From Xanthomonas sontii (GTDB lineage: Bacteria; Pseudomonadota; Gammaproteobacteria; Xanthomonadales; Xanthomonadaceae): 64,000 nt of DNA. The notes below the pieces were generated by a model. That model was not told the DNA's origin and did no database searches. It was given only the letters and a program-made list of their open reading frames with translations. The DNA is taken from positions 3,036,001 through 3,100,000 of the forward strand of contig NZ_CP132342.1 in assembly GCF_040529055.1 (NCBI RefSeq). Reading direction: 5' to 3'. Both the position numbers and the translations under genes were made by a program. Positions 46,215 through 55,221 of this stretch are shown in pieces; position 1 is the first letter of the stretch; each line of letters opens with the position of its first letter.

Positions 46215-47393
46215 ATGGACTTTCTGACCGAGTGGTTCTGGTTCTTCCTGTTCCTGCCGCTGGCGGCATTGAGCGGCTGGGTGATCGGCCGCCGTGGCGG
46301 CCAGCGCCATGGCGATACCCAGGTCAGCCGGCTGTCCAGCACCTATTTCCGCGGCCTCAACTACCTGCTCAACGAGCAGCCGGACAAGGCGATCGAGCTG
46401 TTCCTGCACATCGCCGAACTGGACAAGGAAACCTTCGAGACCCAGGTCGCGCTGGGCCACCTGTTCCGTCGCCGCGGTGAGGTCGACCGCGCCATCCGCC
46501 TGCATCAGGGCCTGGTCCAGCGCGGCGATCTGAGCGACGCGCAGCGCGTGCAGGCCTTGCTGGCGCTGGGCGAGGACTACATGAAGTCGGGGCTGCTGGA
46601 CCGCGCCGAAACCGTGTTCACCGAGCTGGCGCAGATCGACCAGCGTGCGCCGCAGGCGCTCAAGCACCTGATCGGCATCTACCAGGCCGAACGCGACTGG
46701 GAAAAGGCCATCGACAACGCCACCCGCTACGAAGAGGTGACCGGCGAGCCGATGGGCAAGCTGATCGCCCAGTTCGAATGCGAGCTGGCCGACCGCTACC
46801 GCGCCTCCGGCAAGAACGATCTGGCGCGGGAGGCGATCGCGCGCGCCTACCAGGCCGATGCCAAGTCGGTGCGTGCCGGCATCCTGGAAGGGCGCATCGA
46901 CGTCGACGACGGCAACGACGAGGCCGCCATCCGCGCCTTCGAGCGCGCCGCGCGCCACGACCCGGACTACCTGCCGGAGATCATGCCGGCGCTGATGGAG
47001 TGCTACCGCCGCGGCAACGATCTCAGCGGCGCGCGCGCGTTCCTGTCGGAGATGACCGAGCACTACCGCGGTATCGCTCCGGTGCTGGCGCTGACCCGGC
47101 TCATGGAGTCGCAGGAAGGCATTTCCGCCGCGCGTTCCTACCTGGGCCGGCAGCTCAAGGACCGGCCGTCGGTGCGCGGCGAGTCCGCGCTGATCGACCT
47201 GACCCTGGCCGAGGGCGCCGATTCCACCGCGACCCTGCAGGATCTCAAGCACATCACCGACCAGCTGCTGGTGCGCAATCCCAGCTACCGCTGCACCCGC
47301 TGCGGCTTCGGCGCGCGCACCCACCACTGGCAATGCCCCAGCTGCAAGGAGTGGGGCACGGTCAAGCCGTTGCTCAACTACGCGGTGGTGTAG
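46215..47393 (+). CDS. lapB: LPS assembly protein LapB (TPR, rubredoxin-like)
   Basis: 392 residues. N-terminal membrane anchor (FWFFLFLPLAALSGWVIG), about nine TPR-like helical pairs, and a C-terminal rubredoxin-type metal site with two C-x2-C pairs (YRCTRCGFG and WQCPSC). In E. coli LapB couples LpxC degradation by FtsH to LPS demand. Six bases separate it from lapA. The next gene starts within its stop codon. Confidence 0.96.
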   Translation: MDFLTEWFWFFLFLPLAALSGWVIGRRGGQRHGDTQVSRLSSTYFRGLNYLLNEQPDKAIELFLHIAELDKETFETQVALGHLFRRRGEVDRAIRLHQGLVQRGDLSDAQRVQALLALGEDYMKSGLLDRAETVFTELAQIDQRAPQALKHLIGIYQAERDWEKAIDNATRYEEVTGEPMGKLIAQFECELADRYRASGKNDLAREAIARAYQADAKSVRAGILEGRIDVDDGNDEAAIRAFERAARHDPDYLPEIMPALMECYRRGNDLSGARAFLSEMTEHYRGIAPVLALTRLMESQEGISAARSYLGRQLKDRPSVRGESALIDLTLAEGADSTATLQDLKHITDQLLVRNPSYRCTRCGFGARTHHWQCPSCKEWGTVKPLLNYAVV

Positions 47394-48382
47394 TGCCCAT
47401 CGCAGGAGCCGCGCTGCTCTTGGCGCTCGGGGTGTTCAGCGCGGCCGGCACCTGGCTGTCGCGCCAGTACGCACTCAAACGCAAGCTGATGGACGCGCCG
47501 GGCGAGCGGCGCAGTCACACCGTGGCCACGCCGCGCGGCGGTGGCGCGGCGATCGTGGCGGCGGTGCTGCTGGCCTGCGGCTGGGCGGCCCTGCAATGGC
47601 CGCAGCACGGCGCGGGTATCGCCACCGTCGCCGCCGGCCTGGTGCTGGTCGCTGGCGTCGGCTGGTGGGACGACCACCGGTCGCTATCGGCGGCGCTGCG
47701 ATTGCTGGTGCATGCGGTCGCCGCGACCCTGCTGGCTGCACTTGTCTACAAGGCGAGCCAACCGCTGTGGATCGTCGCGCTGGTGTGGTTGGCGACGGTT
47801 TCGCTAATCAATATCTGGAATTTCATGGACGGCATCAATGGCCTGGCCAGCAGCCAGGCGATGCTCGCCGCCCTGGGATTCGCCTGCCTGCTGCCGGCGC
47901 CGCTGCGCTGGCCGTGCTGGGTGCTGCTGGTGGCCTGCGCGGGATTTTTGCCGTTCAACTACCCCCGGGCGCGCATTTTCCTCGGCGATGTCGGCAGTGG
48001 CGCGCTTGGCTACCTGATCGCCGCGCTGTTCGCCTGGTGCCTCGTCGCCGGCGGCCAGGCGCCCTGGCTGCCGGCATTGCCGCTGTCGGCCTTTGCCATC
48101 GACGCAGGCTTCACGCTCGTCTCGCGCATGCTCGCCGGCGAACGCTGGTGGCAACCGCACGCGCAACATTTTTACCAGCGTTGGGTACACACCGGCAGTA
48201 GCCATACTGTCGTCACGCTCGCCTACGGTCTGTTCAGCATTGTCGCGATTACAATTGCGCGGCTGGGCAGGCCCCTGGATGCGGGCACGCAGGCTGGTCT
48301 GACGATCGCCTGGTTCTGTTCGGCAGGTGTGCTTTGGCTGGCCTTGCGCAACCGGATGCGCCGAACTCTCACGGATCACTGA
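47393..48382 (+). CDS. WecA/WbpL-like undecaprenyl-phosphate sugar-1-phosphate transferase
   Basis: 329 residues, about ten membrane helices, MraY/WecA superfamily. Cytosolic-loop motifs: GWWDDH, NIWNFMDGINGLAS and FLGDVGSGALGY carry the Mg-binding aspartates; WQPHAQHFYQRW is the distal histidine motif. It starts O-antigen or related polysaccharide synthesis by loading a sugar-1-phosphate onto the lipid carrier. GTG start 47393 overlaps the lapB TAG; its stop overlaps the next ATG. Confidence 0.92.
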   Translation: MPIAGAALLLALGVFSAAGTWLSRQYALKRKLMDAPGERRSHTVATPRGGGAAIVAAVLLACGWAALQWPQHGAGIATVAAGLVLVAGVGWWDDHRSLSAALRLLVHAVAATLLAALVYKASQPLWIVALVWLATVSLINIWNFMDGINGLASSQAMLAALGFACLLPAPLRWPCWVLLVACAGFLPFNYPRARIFLGDVGSGALGYLIAALFAWCLVAGGQAPWLPALPLSAFAIDAGFTLVSRMLAGERWWQPHAQHFYQRWVHTGSSHTVVTLAYGLFSIVAITIARLGRPLDAGTQAGLTIAWFCSAGVLWLALRNRMRRTLTDH

Positions 48383-50292
48383 TGCTTTCCACGCGCGACC
48401 GAGTCACCGAGTTGTTTCCCAAGGCCTCCGTGGTCCTCCACGATCTGGCCATCGTCTGGGTCTGTTGGCAATTGCTGCACGCCGCGCGCTACACCATGCT
48501 TCCCGGCGAGCATCCGTTGCCGCTGTGGAACCTCAACACCGCCATCGTGCTGGTGGCCCAGGGGCTGGTGTTCTGGAAGGTGGGCCTGTACCGCGGCCTG
48601 TGGCGCTTCGCCAGCGTTCCCGACCTGCTCAATATCTTCAAGGCCAGCTTCTATGGCCTGGTGGCGATCGTGCTGGGGCTGGCCTACAGCCGCTTCGACG
48701 CGATCCCGCTGTCGGTGCTGATGGTGTATCCGTTCGCGCTGTCGGCGCTGCTGGGCGCACCGCGCCTGCTGTACCGCGCCTGGAAGGATTATCAGATCGC
48801 GCACTCGGACGATACGGCGCGGCGGGTGTTGATCGTCGGCGCAGGCCGCGCGGCCGAGGCGCTGGTACGCGACCTGCGCCGTTCCGGCGCCTATCATCCG
48901 GTCGGCTTCGTCGACGACGCCGGCCATCTGCACGGCGCCAAGCTGCAGGGCCTGCCGATCCTCGGCCGCATCGACGAAGCCGGCGCGATCGCCAAGGAAA
49001 CCGCGGCCAAGCTGCTGGTCATCGCGATTCCGTCGCTGGACGCGGCCGGCATGCAGCGCGTCGTGGCGATCTGCGAAAGCACCGGCCTGCCGTTCCGCAC
49101 CGTGCCGCGCCTGCTCGATGTGCTCGACGGCCATTACCTGCCGGGCGAACTGAAGGAGGTCGCGATCGAGGACCTGCTCGGGCGCAAGCCGGTGACCCCG
49201 GACTGGAAGCTGATCAAGGGTTGGTTGTCCGGGCGGACCGTGTTGGTCACCGGCGCGGGCGGCTCGATCGGCTCGGAACTGTGCCGTCAGTGCGCGCGTC
49301 ACGGTGCGCATAAGATCGTGCTGCTGGAGATCAACGAGCTGGCGCTGATTACCATCCATGCCGACCTGCACCGGACCTTCCCCGATCTGGAGATCGACTG
49401 CGTGCTCGGCGATTGCGGCGATCCGGCGGTGATCCGCCACGCCATGCAGGTGGCCGAGCCGGACGCGGTGTTCCATGCCGCCGCCTACAAGCAGGTGCCG
49501 CTGCTGGAGCGGCAGTGTCGCGAGGCGGTGCGCAACAATGTGCTGGCCACCGAGAACGTGGCGCGCGCCTGTGTCGCGGCCAAGGTCTCGACCTTCGTGT
49601 TCATTTCCACCGACAAGGCGGTCAATCCGGTCAACCTGCTCGGCGCCTCCAAGCGCTACGCCGAAATGGTGTGCCAGTCGCTGGACGACCAGGCGGTGAG
49701 CACGCGCTTCGTCACCGTGCGCTTTGGCAACGTGCTGGACTCGGCCGGCAGCGTGGTGCCGCTGTTCCGCGAGCAGATCCGCCAGGGCGGCCCGGTGACG
49801 GTCACCGATCCGCAGGTGACGCGCTACTTCATGACCATTCCCGAAGCCAGCCAGCTGATCGTGCAGGCGGCGGCCTCGGCGTCGCATGGCGCCATCTATA
49901 CGCTGGATATGGGCGAGCCGGTTCCGATCCGACTGCTTGCCGAGCAGATGATCCGCCTGGCGGGCAAGCAGCCCGGGCGCGACATCGCTATCGTCTATAC
50001 CGGCCTGCGTCCGGGAGAGAAGCTGCACGAGACGCTGTTCTACGCCGACGAGAACTACCGGCCCACCTCGCATCCGAAGATCCTCGAGGCCGGCGTGCGC
50101 AGCTTCTCGCGCGAGGACGTGCTGCGCGGCGTGCAGCAGTTGCGCGCCGCCGTGGCCGACTACGACAGCGACACCATCGAGAAGGTGTTGCGCATGACCA
50201 TGCCGGAGTTCGCGCCCTTGCGTCAGCAAGACGGTCACGACGGCTCCGCTACCATCGTTCCATTCCCCGCACGCGAGGCCAGAAGGCTCTGA
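48382..50292 (+). CDS. CapD/WbpM/FlaA1-type UDP-sugar 4,6-dehydratase
   Basis: 636 residues. Four N-terminal membrane helices, a first Rossmann domain (LIVGAGRAAEALVRDL, near 150) and a second, catalytic SDR domain with LVTGAGGSIGSEL near 295. Active-site segment FISTDKAVNPVNLLGASKR contains the Asp-Lys pair and the SDR lysine; the position usually held by Tyr or Met is Leu. Members turn UDP-GlcNAc into 4-keto-6-deoxy sugars for O-antigen. Overlaps the transferase and galU genes (TGATG at both ends). Confidence 0.93.
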   Translation: MLSTRDRVTELFPKASVVLHDLAIVWVCWQLLHAARYTMLPGEHPLPLWNLNTAIVLVAQGLVFWKVGLYRGLWRFASVPDLLNIFKASFYGLVAIVLGLAYSRFDAIPLSVLMVYPFALSALLGAPRLLYRAWKDYQIAHSDDTARRVLIVGAGRAAEALVRDLRRSGAYHPVGFVDDAGHLHGAKLQGLPILGRIDEAGAIAKETAAKLLVIAIPSLDAAGMQRVVAICESTGLPFRTVPRLLDVLDGHYLPGELKEVAIEDLLGRKPVTPDWKLIKGWLSGRTVLVTGAGGSIGSELCRQCARHGAHKIVLLEINELALITIHADLHRTFPDLEIDCVLGDCGDPAVIRHAMQVAEPDAVFHAAAYKQVPLLERQCREAVRNNVLATENVARACVAAKVSTFVFISTDKAVNPVNLLGASKRYAEMVCQSLDDQAVSTRFVTVRFGNVLDSAGSVVPLFREQIRQGGPVTVTDPQVTRYFMTIPEASQLIVQAAASASHGAIYTLDMGEPVPIRLLAEQMIRLAGKQPGRDIAIVYTGLRPGEKLHETLFYADENYRPTSHPKILEAGVRSFSREDVLRGVQQLRAAVADYDSDTIEKVLRMTMPEFAPLRQQDGHDGSATIVPFPAREARRL

Positions 50293-51173
50293 TGAGCAAG
50301 AGAATCCGCAAGGCAGTATTCCCGGTGGCAGGTTTGGGTACCCGCTTCCTTCCCGCCACCAAGACCGTTCCCAAGGAAATGCTGCCGATCATCGATCGGC
50401 CGCTGATCCAGTATGCCGTGGATGAGGCGATCGAAGCCGGGTGCGACACCCTGATCTTCGTCACCAACCGCTACAAGCACGCGGTCGCGGATTATTTCGA
50501 CAAGGCCTACGAACTGGAGCAGAAGCTGGAGCGTGCCGGCAAGCACGAGCAGCTGGAAATGATCCGCCACGTGCTGCCGGACGGCGTGCGCGCGGTCTTC
50601 GTGACCCAGGCCGAAGCGCTGGGCCTGGGCCACGCCGTGCTGTGCGCCAAGTCGGTCATCGGGGACGAGCCGTTCGCGGTGCTGCTGCCGGACGACCTGA
50701 TCTGGAACCGTGGCGACGGCGCGCTGAAGCAGATGGCCGATCTCAACGAACGCAGCGGCGCCAGCGTGATCGCGGTGGAAGACGTGCCGCACGAGAATAC
50801 CGCCAGCTACGGCATCGTGGCTACCGAGGCCTTCGACGGCCGCAAGGGCCGCATCGCGCAGATCGTAGAGAAGCCCAAGCCGGAAGACGCGCCGAGCGAT
50901 CTGGCGGTTGTCGGGCGCTACGTGCTCAGCTCGAAGATCTTCGAACTGCTGGAAAGCACCGGCACCGGTGCGGGCGGCGAGATCCAGCTGACCGACGCCA
51001 TCGCCGCGCTGCTGAAGAGCGAGGAAGTGGACGCCTACCGTTTCGAGGGCACCCGTTTCGACTGCGGTACCCACCTGGGCCTGGTCGAGGCGACCATCCG
51101 GTTTGCGCTGGAGAACAAGAAGCTGGCCAAGCCGGCGCGTGAGAAGCTGACCCAGATGCTCGCCGAGGAGTAA
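50292..51173 (+). CDS. galU: UTP-glucose-1-phosphate uridylyltransferase
   Basis: 293 residues with the nucleotidyltransferase signature FPVAGLGTRFLPATK and VPKEMLPIIDRP, then LLPDDLIW and the VEKPKPEDAPS segment. Makes UDP-glucose for LPS, trehalose and exopolysaccharide. Translation is coupled to the preceding dehydratase by a TGATG overlap. A strong terminator follows. Confidence 0.97.
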   Translation: MSKRIRKAVFPVAGLGTRFLPATKTVPKEMLPIIDRPLIQYAVDEAIEAGCDTLIFVTNRYKHAVADYFDKAYELEQKLERAGKHEQLEMIRHVLPDGVRAVFVTQAEALGLGHAVLCAKSVIGDEPFAVLLPDDLIWNRGDGALKQMADLNERSGASVIAVEDVPHENTASYGIVATEAFDGRKGRIAQIVEKPKPEDAPSDLAVVGRYVLSSKIFELLESTGTGAGGEIQLTDAIAALLKSEEVDAYRFEGTRFDCGTHLGLVEATIRFALENKKLAKPAREKLTQMLAEE

Positions 51174-51259
51174 GCCTGGTGCCGTGCGCCGCTGTGGGTG
51201 GCGCACGGGTCAATGAGCTTCAGGCACTGATCCGATCCAGATAGGCGAATCAGGTGACA

Positions 51260-51300
51260 AACAGAAAAAGGCAGCCGTGAGGCTGCCTTTTTCTGTTTTT
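51260..51300. terminator. Bidirectional terminator between galU and fadA
   Basis: Perfect 17-bp stem: 51260-51276 (AACAGAAAAAGGCAGCC) with 51281-51297 around GTGA. Runs of five T at 51288-51292 and 51296-51300 on the plus strand, with matching A-runs on the left, allow use by both convergent operons. Confidence 0.93.
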
Positions 51301-51344
51301 GCGCTGGTCTGACAACAACGCTTGGTGCCGGACCCTCACCCCAA

Positions 51345-51367
51345 CCCCTCTCCCGGTGGGAGAGGGG
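51345..51367. repeat. Xanthomonad CCCCTCTCCC/GGGAGAGGGG repeat
   Basis: Perfect 10-bp arms around GGT, preceded by ACCCTCACCCCAA. A second, imperfect dyad (CCTTTTCCC to GGGGAAAGG, centred on ACCATGGT) follows at about 51379-51419. Looks like a dispersed extragenic element, from memory of related genomes. Confidence 0.7.
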
Positions 51368-51456
51368 CTATAGCTGTTCCCTTTTCCCATCGGGACCATG
51401 GTGTCCTTTGGGGAAAGGTGGCCCACAGAAACGGACGAGGGTAGGGGAGCGCATGC

Positions 51457-52662
51457 TTACAGTGCTTCGATGATCCCCGCCGCGCCCATGCCGGTGCCGA
51501 TGCACATGGTGACCATGCCGTACTTCTGCTTGTGGCGACGCAGGCCGTGCACCAGGGTCGCGGTGCGGATCGCGCCGGTGGCGCCGAGCGGATGGCCCAG
51601 GGCGATGGCGCCGCCCAGCGGGTTGACCTTGGACGGATCCAGGCCGCTGTCGCGGATCACCGCCAGCGACTGCGCGGCGAAGGCTTCGTTGAGCTCGATC
51701 CAGTCCAACTGGTCCTTGCTCAGGCCGGCCTGCTTGAGCGCCTTCGGAATCGCCTCGATCGGGCCGATGCCCATCACTTCCGGACGCACGCCGGCCACCG
51801 AGAAGCTGACGAAGCGGGCCAGCGGGGTCAGCCCGTAGTCCTTGATCGCCTGCTCGGAGGCCAGCAGTACCGCACCGGCGCCGTCGCTCATCTGCGAGGA
51901 GTTGCCGGCGGTGACGCTGCCGCCGAACTGGCCGTTGCGGAACACCGGGCGCAGCTTGGCCAGGCCTTCGATCGAGCTGTCCGGACGCGGGCCTTCGTCG
52001 GTGTCGACCAGCTTCTTGCGCAGGGCGATGACGTTGCCGGCCAGGTCGGGCTGGTGCGAGAGGATCTCGTAGGGGCTGATCTCGTCGCGGAACTCGCCGG
52101 CGGCGATCGCGGCGATGGCCTTCTGGTGCGAGGCGAGGGCGAAGGCATCCTGGTCCTCGCGCGACACCTTCCATTCCTCGGCCACCTTCTCGGCGGTGAT
52201 GCCCATGCCGTAGGCGATGGCCACGTGGTCGTCGGCGAACACGCTCGGCGACAGCGCGACCTTGTTGCCCATCATCGGCACCATCGACATCGATTCGGTG
52301 CCGCCGGCCAGCATCAGGTCGGCGTTGCCCAGGCGGATCTGGTCGGCGGCCAGCGCCACCGCCTGGATGCCCGAGGAGCAGAAGCGGTTGATGGTCTGCC
52401 CGGCCACCGAGTTCGGCAGGCCGGCCAGCAGCACGCCGATGCGCGCCACGTTCATGCCTTGCTCGCCCTCGGGCATCGCGCAGCCGATGATCGCGTCGTC
52501 GATGCGCGAGGTGTCGATGCCCGGCGCCTGCGCCACCACCGCGCGCAGCACGTGCGCCAGCATGTCGTCGGGACGGGTGTTGCGGAACATGCCCTTGGGC
52601 GCCTTGCCGACCGGGGTGCGGGTGGCGGCGACGATGTAGGCTTCCTGGATCTGTTTGCTCAT
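51457..52662 (-). CDS. fadA: Acetyl-CoA C-acyltransferase (beta-oxidation thiolase)
   Basis: 401 residues. Active site: C95 in NRFCSSGIQAV, the GGAIALGHPLGATGA histidine loop and the second cysteine in MVTMCIGTGMG. Cleaves 3-ketoacyl-CoA in the last step of fatty acid oxidation. It lies downstream of the bifunctional dehydrogenase/hydratase on the same strand, separated by a 152-bp repeat region. Confidence 0.96.
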   Translation of the reverse strand: MSKQIQEAYIVAATRTPVGKAPKGMFRNTRPDDMLAHVLRAVVAQAPGIDTSRIDDAIIGCAMPEGEQGMNVARIGVLLAGLPNSVAGQTINRFCSSGIQAVALAADQIRLGNADLMLAGGTESMSMVPMMGNKVALSPSVFADDHVAIAYGMGITAEKVAEEWKVSREDQDAFALASHQKAIAAIAAGEFRDEISPYEILSHQPDLAGNVIALRKKLVDTDEGPRPDSSIEGLAKLRPVFRNGQFGGSVTAGNSSQMSDGAGAVLLASEQAIKDYGLTPLARFVSFSVAGVRPEVMGIGPIEAIPKALKQAGLSKDQLDWIELNEAFAAQSLAVIRDSGLDPSKVNPLGGAIALGHPLGATGAIRTATLVHGLRRHKQKYGMVTMCIGTGMGAAGIIEAL

Positions 52663-52678
52663 GGCTTTCTCCGAAAGC

Positions 52679-52814
52679 CGGGAATGGGGAATGGGGAGTC
52701 GGGAATCGTGAAGCGATTCGCGCGATCTGCAGCAGTCCTATTTCCGGCAGAAAATTAGGGGGAGAAGGAGGAGCCGGGAATGCGTTTCCATTCCCGATTC
52801 CCCATTCCCGATTC
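52679..52814. repeat. Inverted GGGAATGGGGAAT repeats between fadN and fadA
   Basis: CGGGAATGGGGAATGGGGAG (start 52679) plus TCGGGAATCG on the left and the inverted form ending 52814 on the right (CCATTCCCGATTCCCCATTC), which touches the fadN-type stop codon. A local hairpin CGGGAATG/CATTCCCG at 52775-52796 lies inside. This matches a repeat type seen in xanthomonads. Confidence 0.85.
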
Positions 52815-55187
52815 TCAGTTCCTAAGCGGCTTGCCCGTCTTCAGCATGTGCCCGATGCGCGCCTGGGTCTTTTCCTGCTGGGCCAGTTCGACGAAGTGCT
52901 TGCGCTCGAGCTTGAGCAGCCATTCCTCGTCCACCAGCGCGCCGCGGTCGACCTCGCCGCCGCACAGCACGGTGGCGATGCGGGTGGCGATCTCGTAGTC
53001 GTATTCGCTGATGAAGCGGCCTTCCAGCATGTTGACCAGCAGCATCTTGAAGGTGGCGATGCCGACGTCGCCAGCGACCTGGATGCGTCGGGCCGGCAGC
53101 GGCGGGCGGTAGCCGCCCTCGGCCAGGGCGCGCGCCTCGGCCTTGGCGATGTACAGCGATTCGTAGCTGTTGAACACCACCTTGTCGGTGCCGCGCAGCA
53201 GGCCCAGTTCCTTGGCGTTGACCGCCGAGGTGGAAACCTTGGCCATGGCCACGGTCTCGAAGGTCTTCTTCAGCTCGGCGAACACGTCGCCGCCCGGACC
53301 CGCCGCCTGCGCCGCGCGCACCGCGATCTCCTTGAGGCCGCCACCGGCCGGCAGCAGGCCCACGCCGGCCTCGACCAGGCCGATGTAGCTCTCCAGCGCG
53401 GCCACGGTCTTGGCGCTGTGCATCTGGAACTCGCAACCGCCGCCCAGCGCCAGCCCGCGCACCGCCGCGACCACCGGCACCAGCGAGTACTTGATGCGCT
53501 GGCTGGTGGCCTGGAAGTTGGCGACCATCGCCTCGAACGCATCGACCTTGCCGGCCTGCAGCAGGCCCAGCGCGCCGGCCAGGTCGGCGCCGGCGGAGAA
53601 GGGTTCCTTGTGCTGCCACAGCACCAGGCCCTTGAAGTCCTTCTCGGCGCGGCCCACCGCTTCCTGCAGGCCGTCCAGCACCTGGTCGGAGACGGTGTTC
53701 ATCTTGGTCTTGAAGCTGACCACGGCGATGTCGTCGCCGTCGTGCCACATGCGCAGGCCGTCGTTCTCGAACACGGTCTCGCCCTGCGCGAACTTCTCGC
53801 CCAGCAGCGGATCGGGGAAGCGCTGGCGCTTGTACACCGGCAGCGCCGAGCGCGGCAGCTTGGCGTCGCGCGCCGGGCTGTACGAACCTTCGGCGGCGTG
53901 CACGCCGTCGCGGCCATCGAACACCCAGTTCGGCAGCGGCGCGCTGCTCATGCTCTTGCCGGCGGCGATGTCGTCGGCGATCCACTGCGCGACCTGCTTC
54001 CAGCCCGCGGCCTGCCAGGTCTCGAACGGACCCAGCGCCCAGCCGTAGCCCCAGCGGATCGCCAGGTCCACGTCGCGCGCGGTTTCGGCGATGTCGGCCA
54101 GGTGGTAGGCGCTGTAGTGGAACAGGTCGCGGAAGGTCGCCCACAGGAACTGCGCCTGCGGATGCTGGCTCTCGCGCAGCTTGGCGAACTTCTCGGCCGG
54201 GTTCTTGATCTTCAGGATCTCGACCACTTCCGGTGCGGCGGCGCGGTCGGCCGGGCGGTAGTCCTGCTTCTGCAGGTCCAGCACCACGATGTCCTTGCCG
54301 ACCTTGCGGAAGATGCCGGCGCCGGTCTTCTGGCCCAGCGCGCCCTTGCCGATCAGCGCCTCCAGCCACTTCGGCGCCTTGAAGAAGGCATGCCACGGAT
54401 CGTTCGGCAGGGTGTCGCCCATGGTCTTGATGACGTGGGCCATGGTGTCCAGGCCGACCACGTCGGAGGTGCGGTAGGTGGCCGACTTCGGGCGGCCGAC
54501 CAGCGGGCCGGTGAGACCGTCGACCTCGTCGAAGCCCAGGCCGAACTGCTCGGTGTGGTGGATGGTGGACAGGATCGAGAACACGCCGATGCGGTTGCCG
54601 ATGAAGTTCGGGGTGTCCTTGGCGTAGACCACGCCCTTGCCCAGGGTGGTGACCAGGAAGCTCTCCAGGCCTTCCAGCACCGCCGGCTCGGTGTGCTTGG
54701 CCGGGATCAGCTCGGCCAGGTGCATGTAGCGCGGCGGGTTGAAGAAGTGCACGCCGCAGAAGCGGTGGCGCAGCTGTTCCGGCAGCACGTCGGACAGGGC
54801 GTTGATGCCCAGGCCGGAGGTGTTGGAGGCCAGCACCGCATGGTCGGCCACGAACGGCGCGATCTTCTTGTAGAGGTCCTGTTTCCAGTCCATGCGCTCG
54901 GCGATGGCTTCGATGATCAGGTCGCAGCCGCGCAGCTGCTCCAGGCCGGAGTCGTAGTTGGCCGGGGTGATGGCCTCGGCCAGCGCGGTGCTGGCCAGCG
55001 GCGCCGGGCTGAGCTTGGTCAGGTTGGCGATCGCCTTGAGCACCACGCCATCGGCGGGGCCTTCCTTGGCGGGGAGGTCGAACAGCACGGTGTCGACGCC
55101 GGCGTTGGTCAGGTGCGCAGCGATCTGCGCACCCATCACGCCCGCGCCCAGGACGGCGGCACGGCGGACGAGCAGGGGATTGGACAT
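52815..55187 (-). CDS. FadN-type 3-hydroxyacyl-CoA dehydrogenase / enoyl-CoA hydratase
   Basis: 790 residues. The NAD-binding dehydrogenase comes first (VLGAGVMGAQIAAHLTNAG at about 12-30; catalytic HFFNPPRYMHLAE), and the enoyl-CoA hydratase/crotonase domain follows at about 480-690 (FSAGADL, GLALGGGCEFQMHS). This order is the reverse of E. coli FadB and matches the FadN (YusL) class in order and length. ATG 55187 fits the Rossmann start; the longer frame has no ribosome site. 34 bp after the TetR gene; probably one operon with fadA. Confidence 0.94.
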   Translation of the reverse strand: MSNPLLVRRAAVLGAGVMGAQIAAHLTNAGVDTVLFDLPAKEGPADGVVLKAIANLTKLSPAPLASTALAEAITPANYDSGLEQLRGCDLIIEAIAERMDWKQDLYKKIAPFVADHAVLASNTSGLGINALSDVLPEQLRHRFCGVHFFNPPRYMHLAELIPAKHTEPAVLEGLESFLVTTLGKGVVYAKDTPNFIGNRIGVFSILSTIHHTEQFGLGFDEVDGLTGPLVGRPKSATYRTSDVVGLDTMAHVIKTMGDTLPNDPWHAFFKAPKWLEALIGKGALGQKTGAGIFRKVGKDIVVLDLQKQDYRPADRAAAPEVVEILKIKNPAEKFAKLRESQHPQAQFLWATFRDLFHYSAYHLADIAETARDVDLAIRWGYGWALGPFETWQAAGWKQVAQWIADDIAAGKSMSSAPLPNWVFDGRDGVHAAEGSYSPARDAKLPRSALPVYKRQRFPDPLLGEKFAQGETVFENDGLRMWHDGDDIAVVSFKTKMNTVSDQVLDGLQEAVGRAEKDFKGLVLWQHKEPFSAGADLAGALGLLQAGKVDAFEAMVANFQATSQRIKYSLVPVVAAVRGLALGGGCEFQMHSAKTVAALESYIGLVEAGVGLLPAGGGLKEIAVRAAQAAGPGGDVFAELKKTFETVAMAKVSTSAVNAKELGLLRGTDKVVFNSYESLYIAKAEARALAEGGYRPPLPARRIQVAGDVGIATFKMLLVNMLEGRFISEYDYEIATRIATVLCGGEVDRGALVDEEWLLKLERKHFVELAQQEKTQARIGHMLKTGKPLRN

Positions 55188-55221
55188 AGCGATCAGCCTC
55201 TGTGGGTCAACGTTTGCGGGA

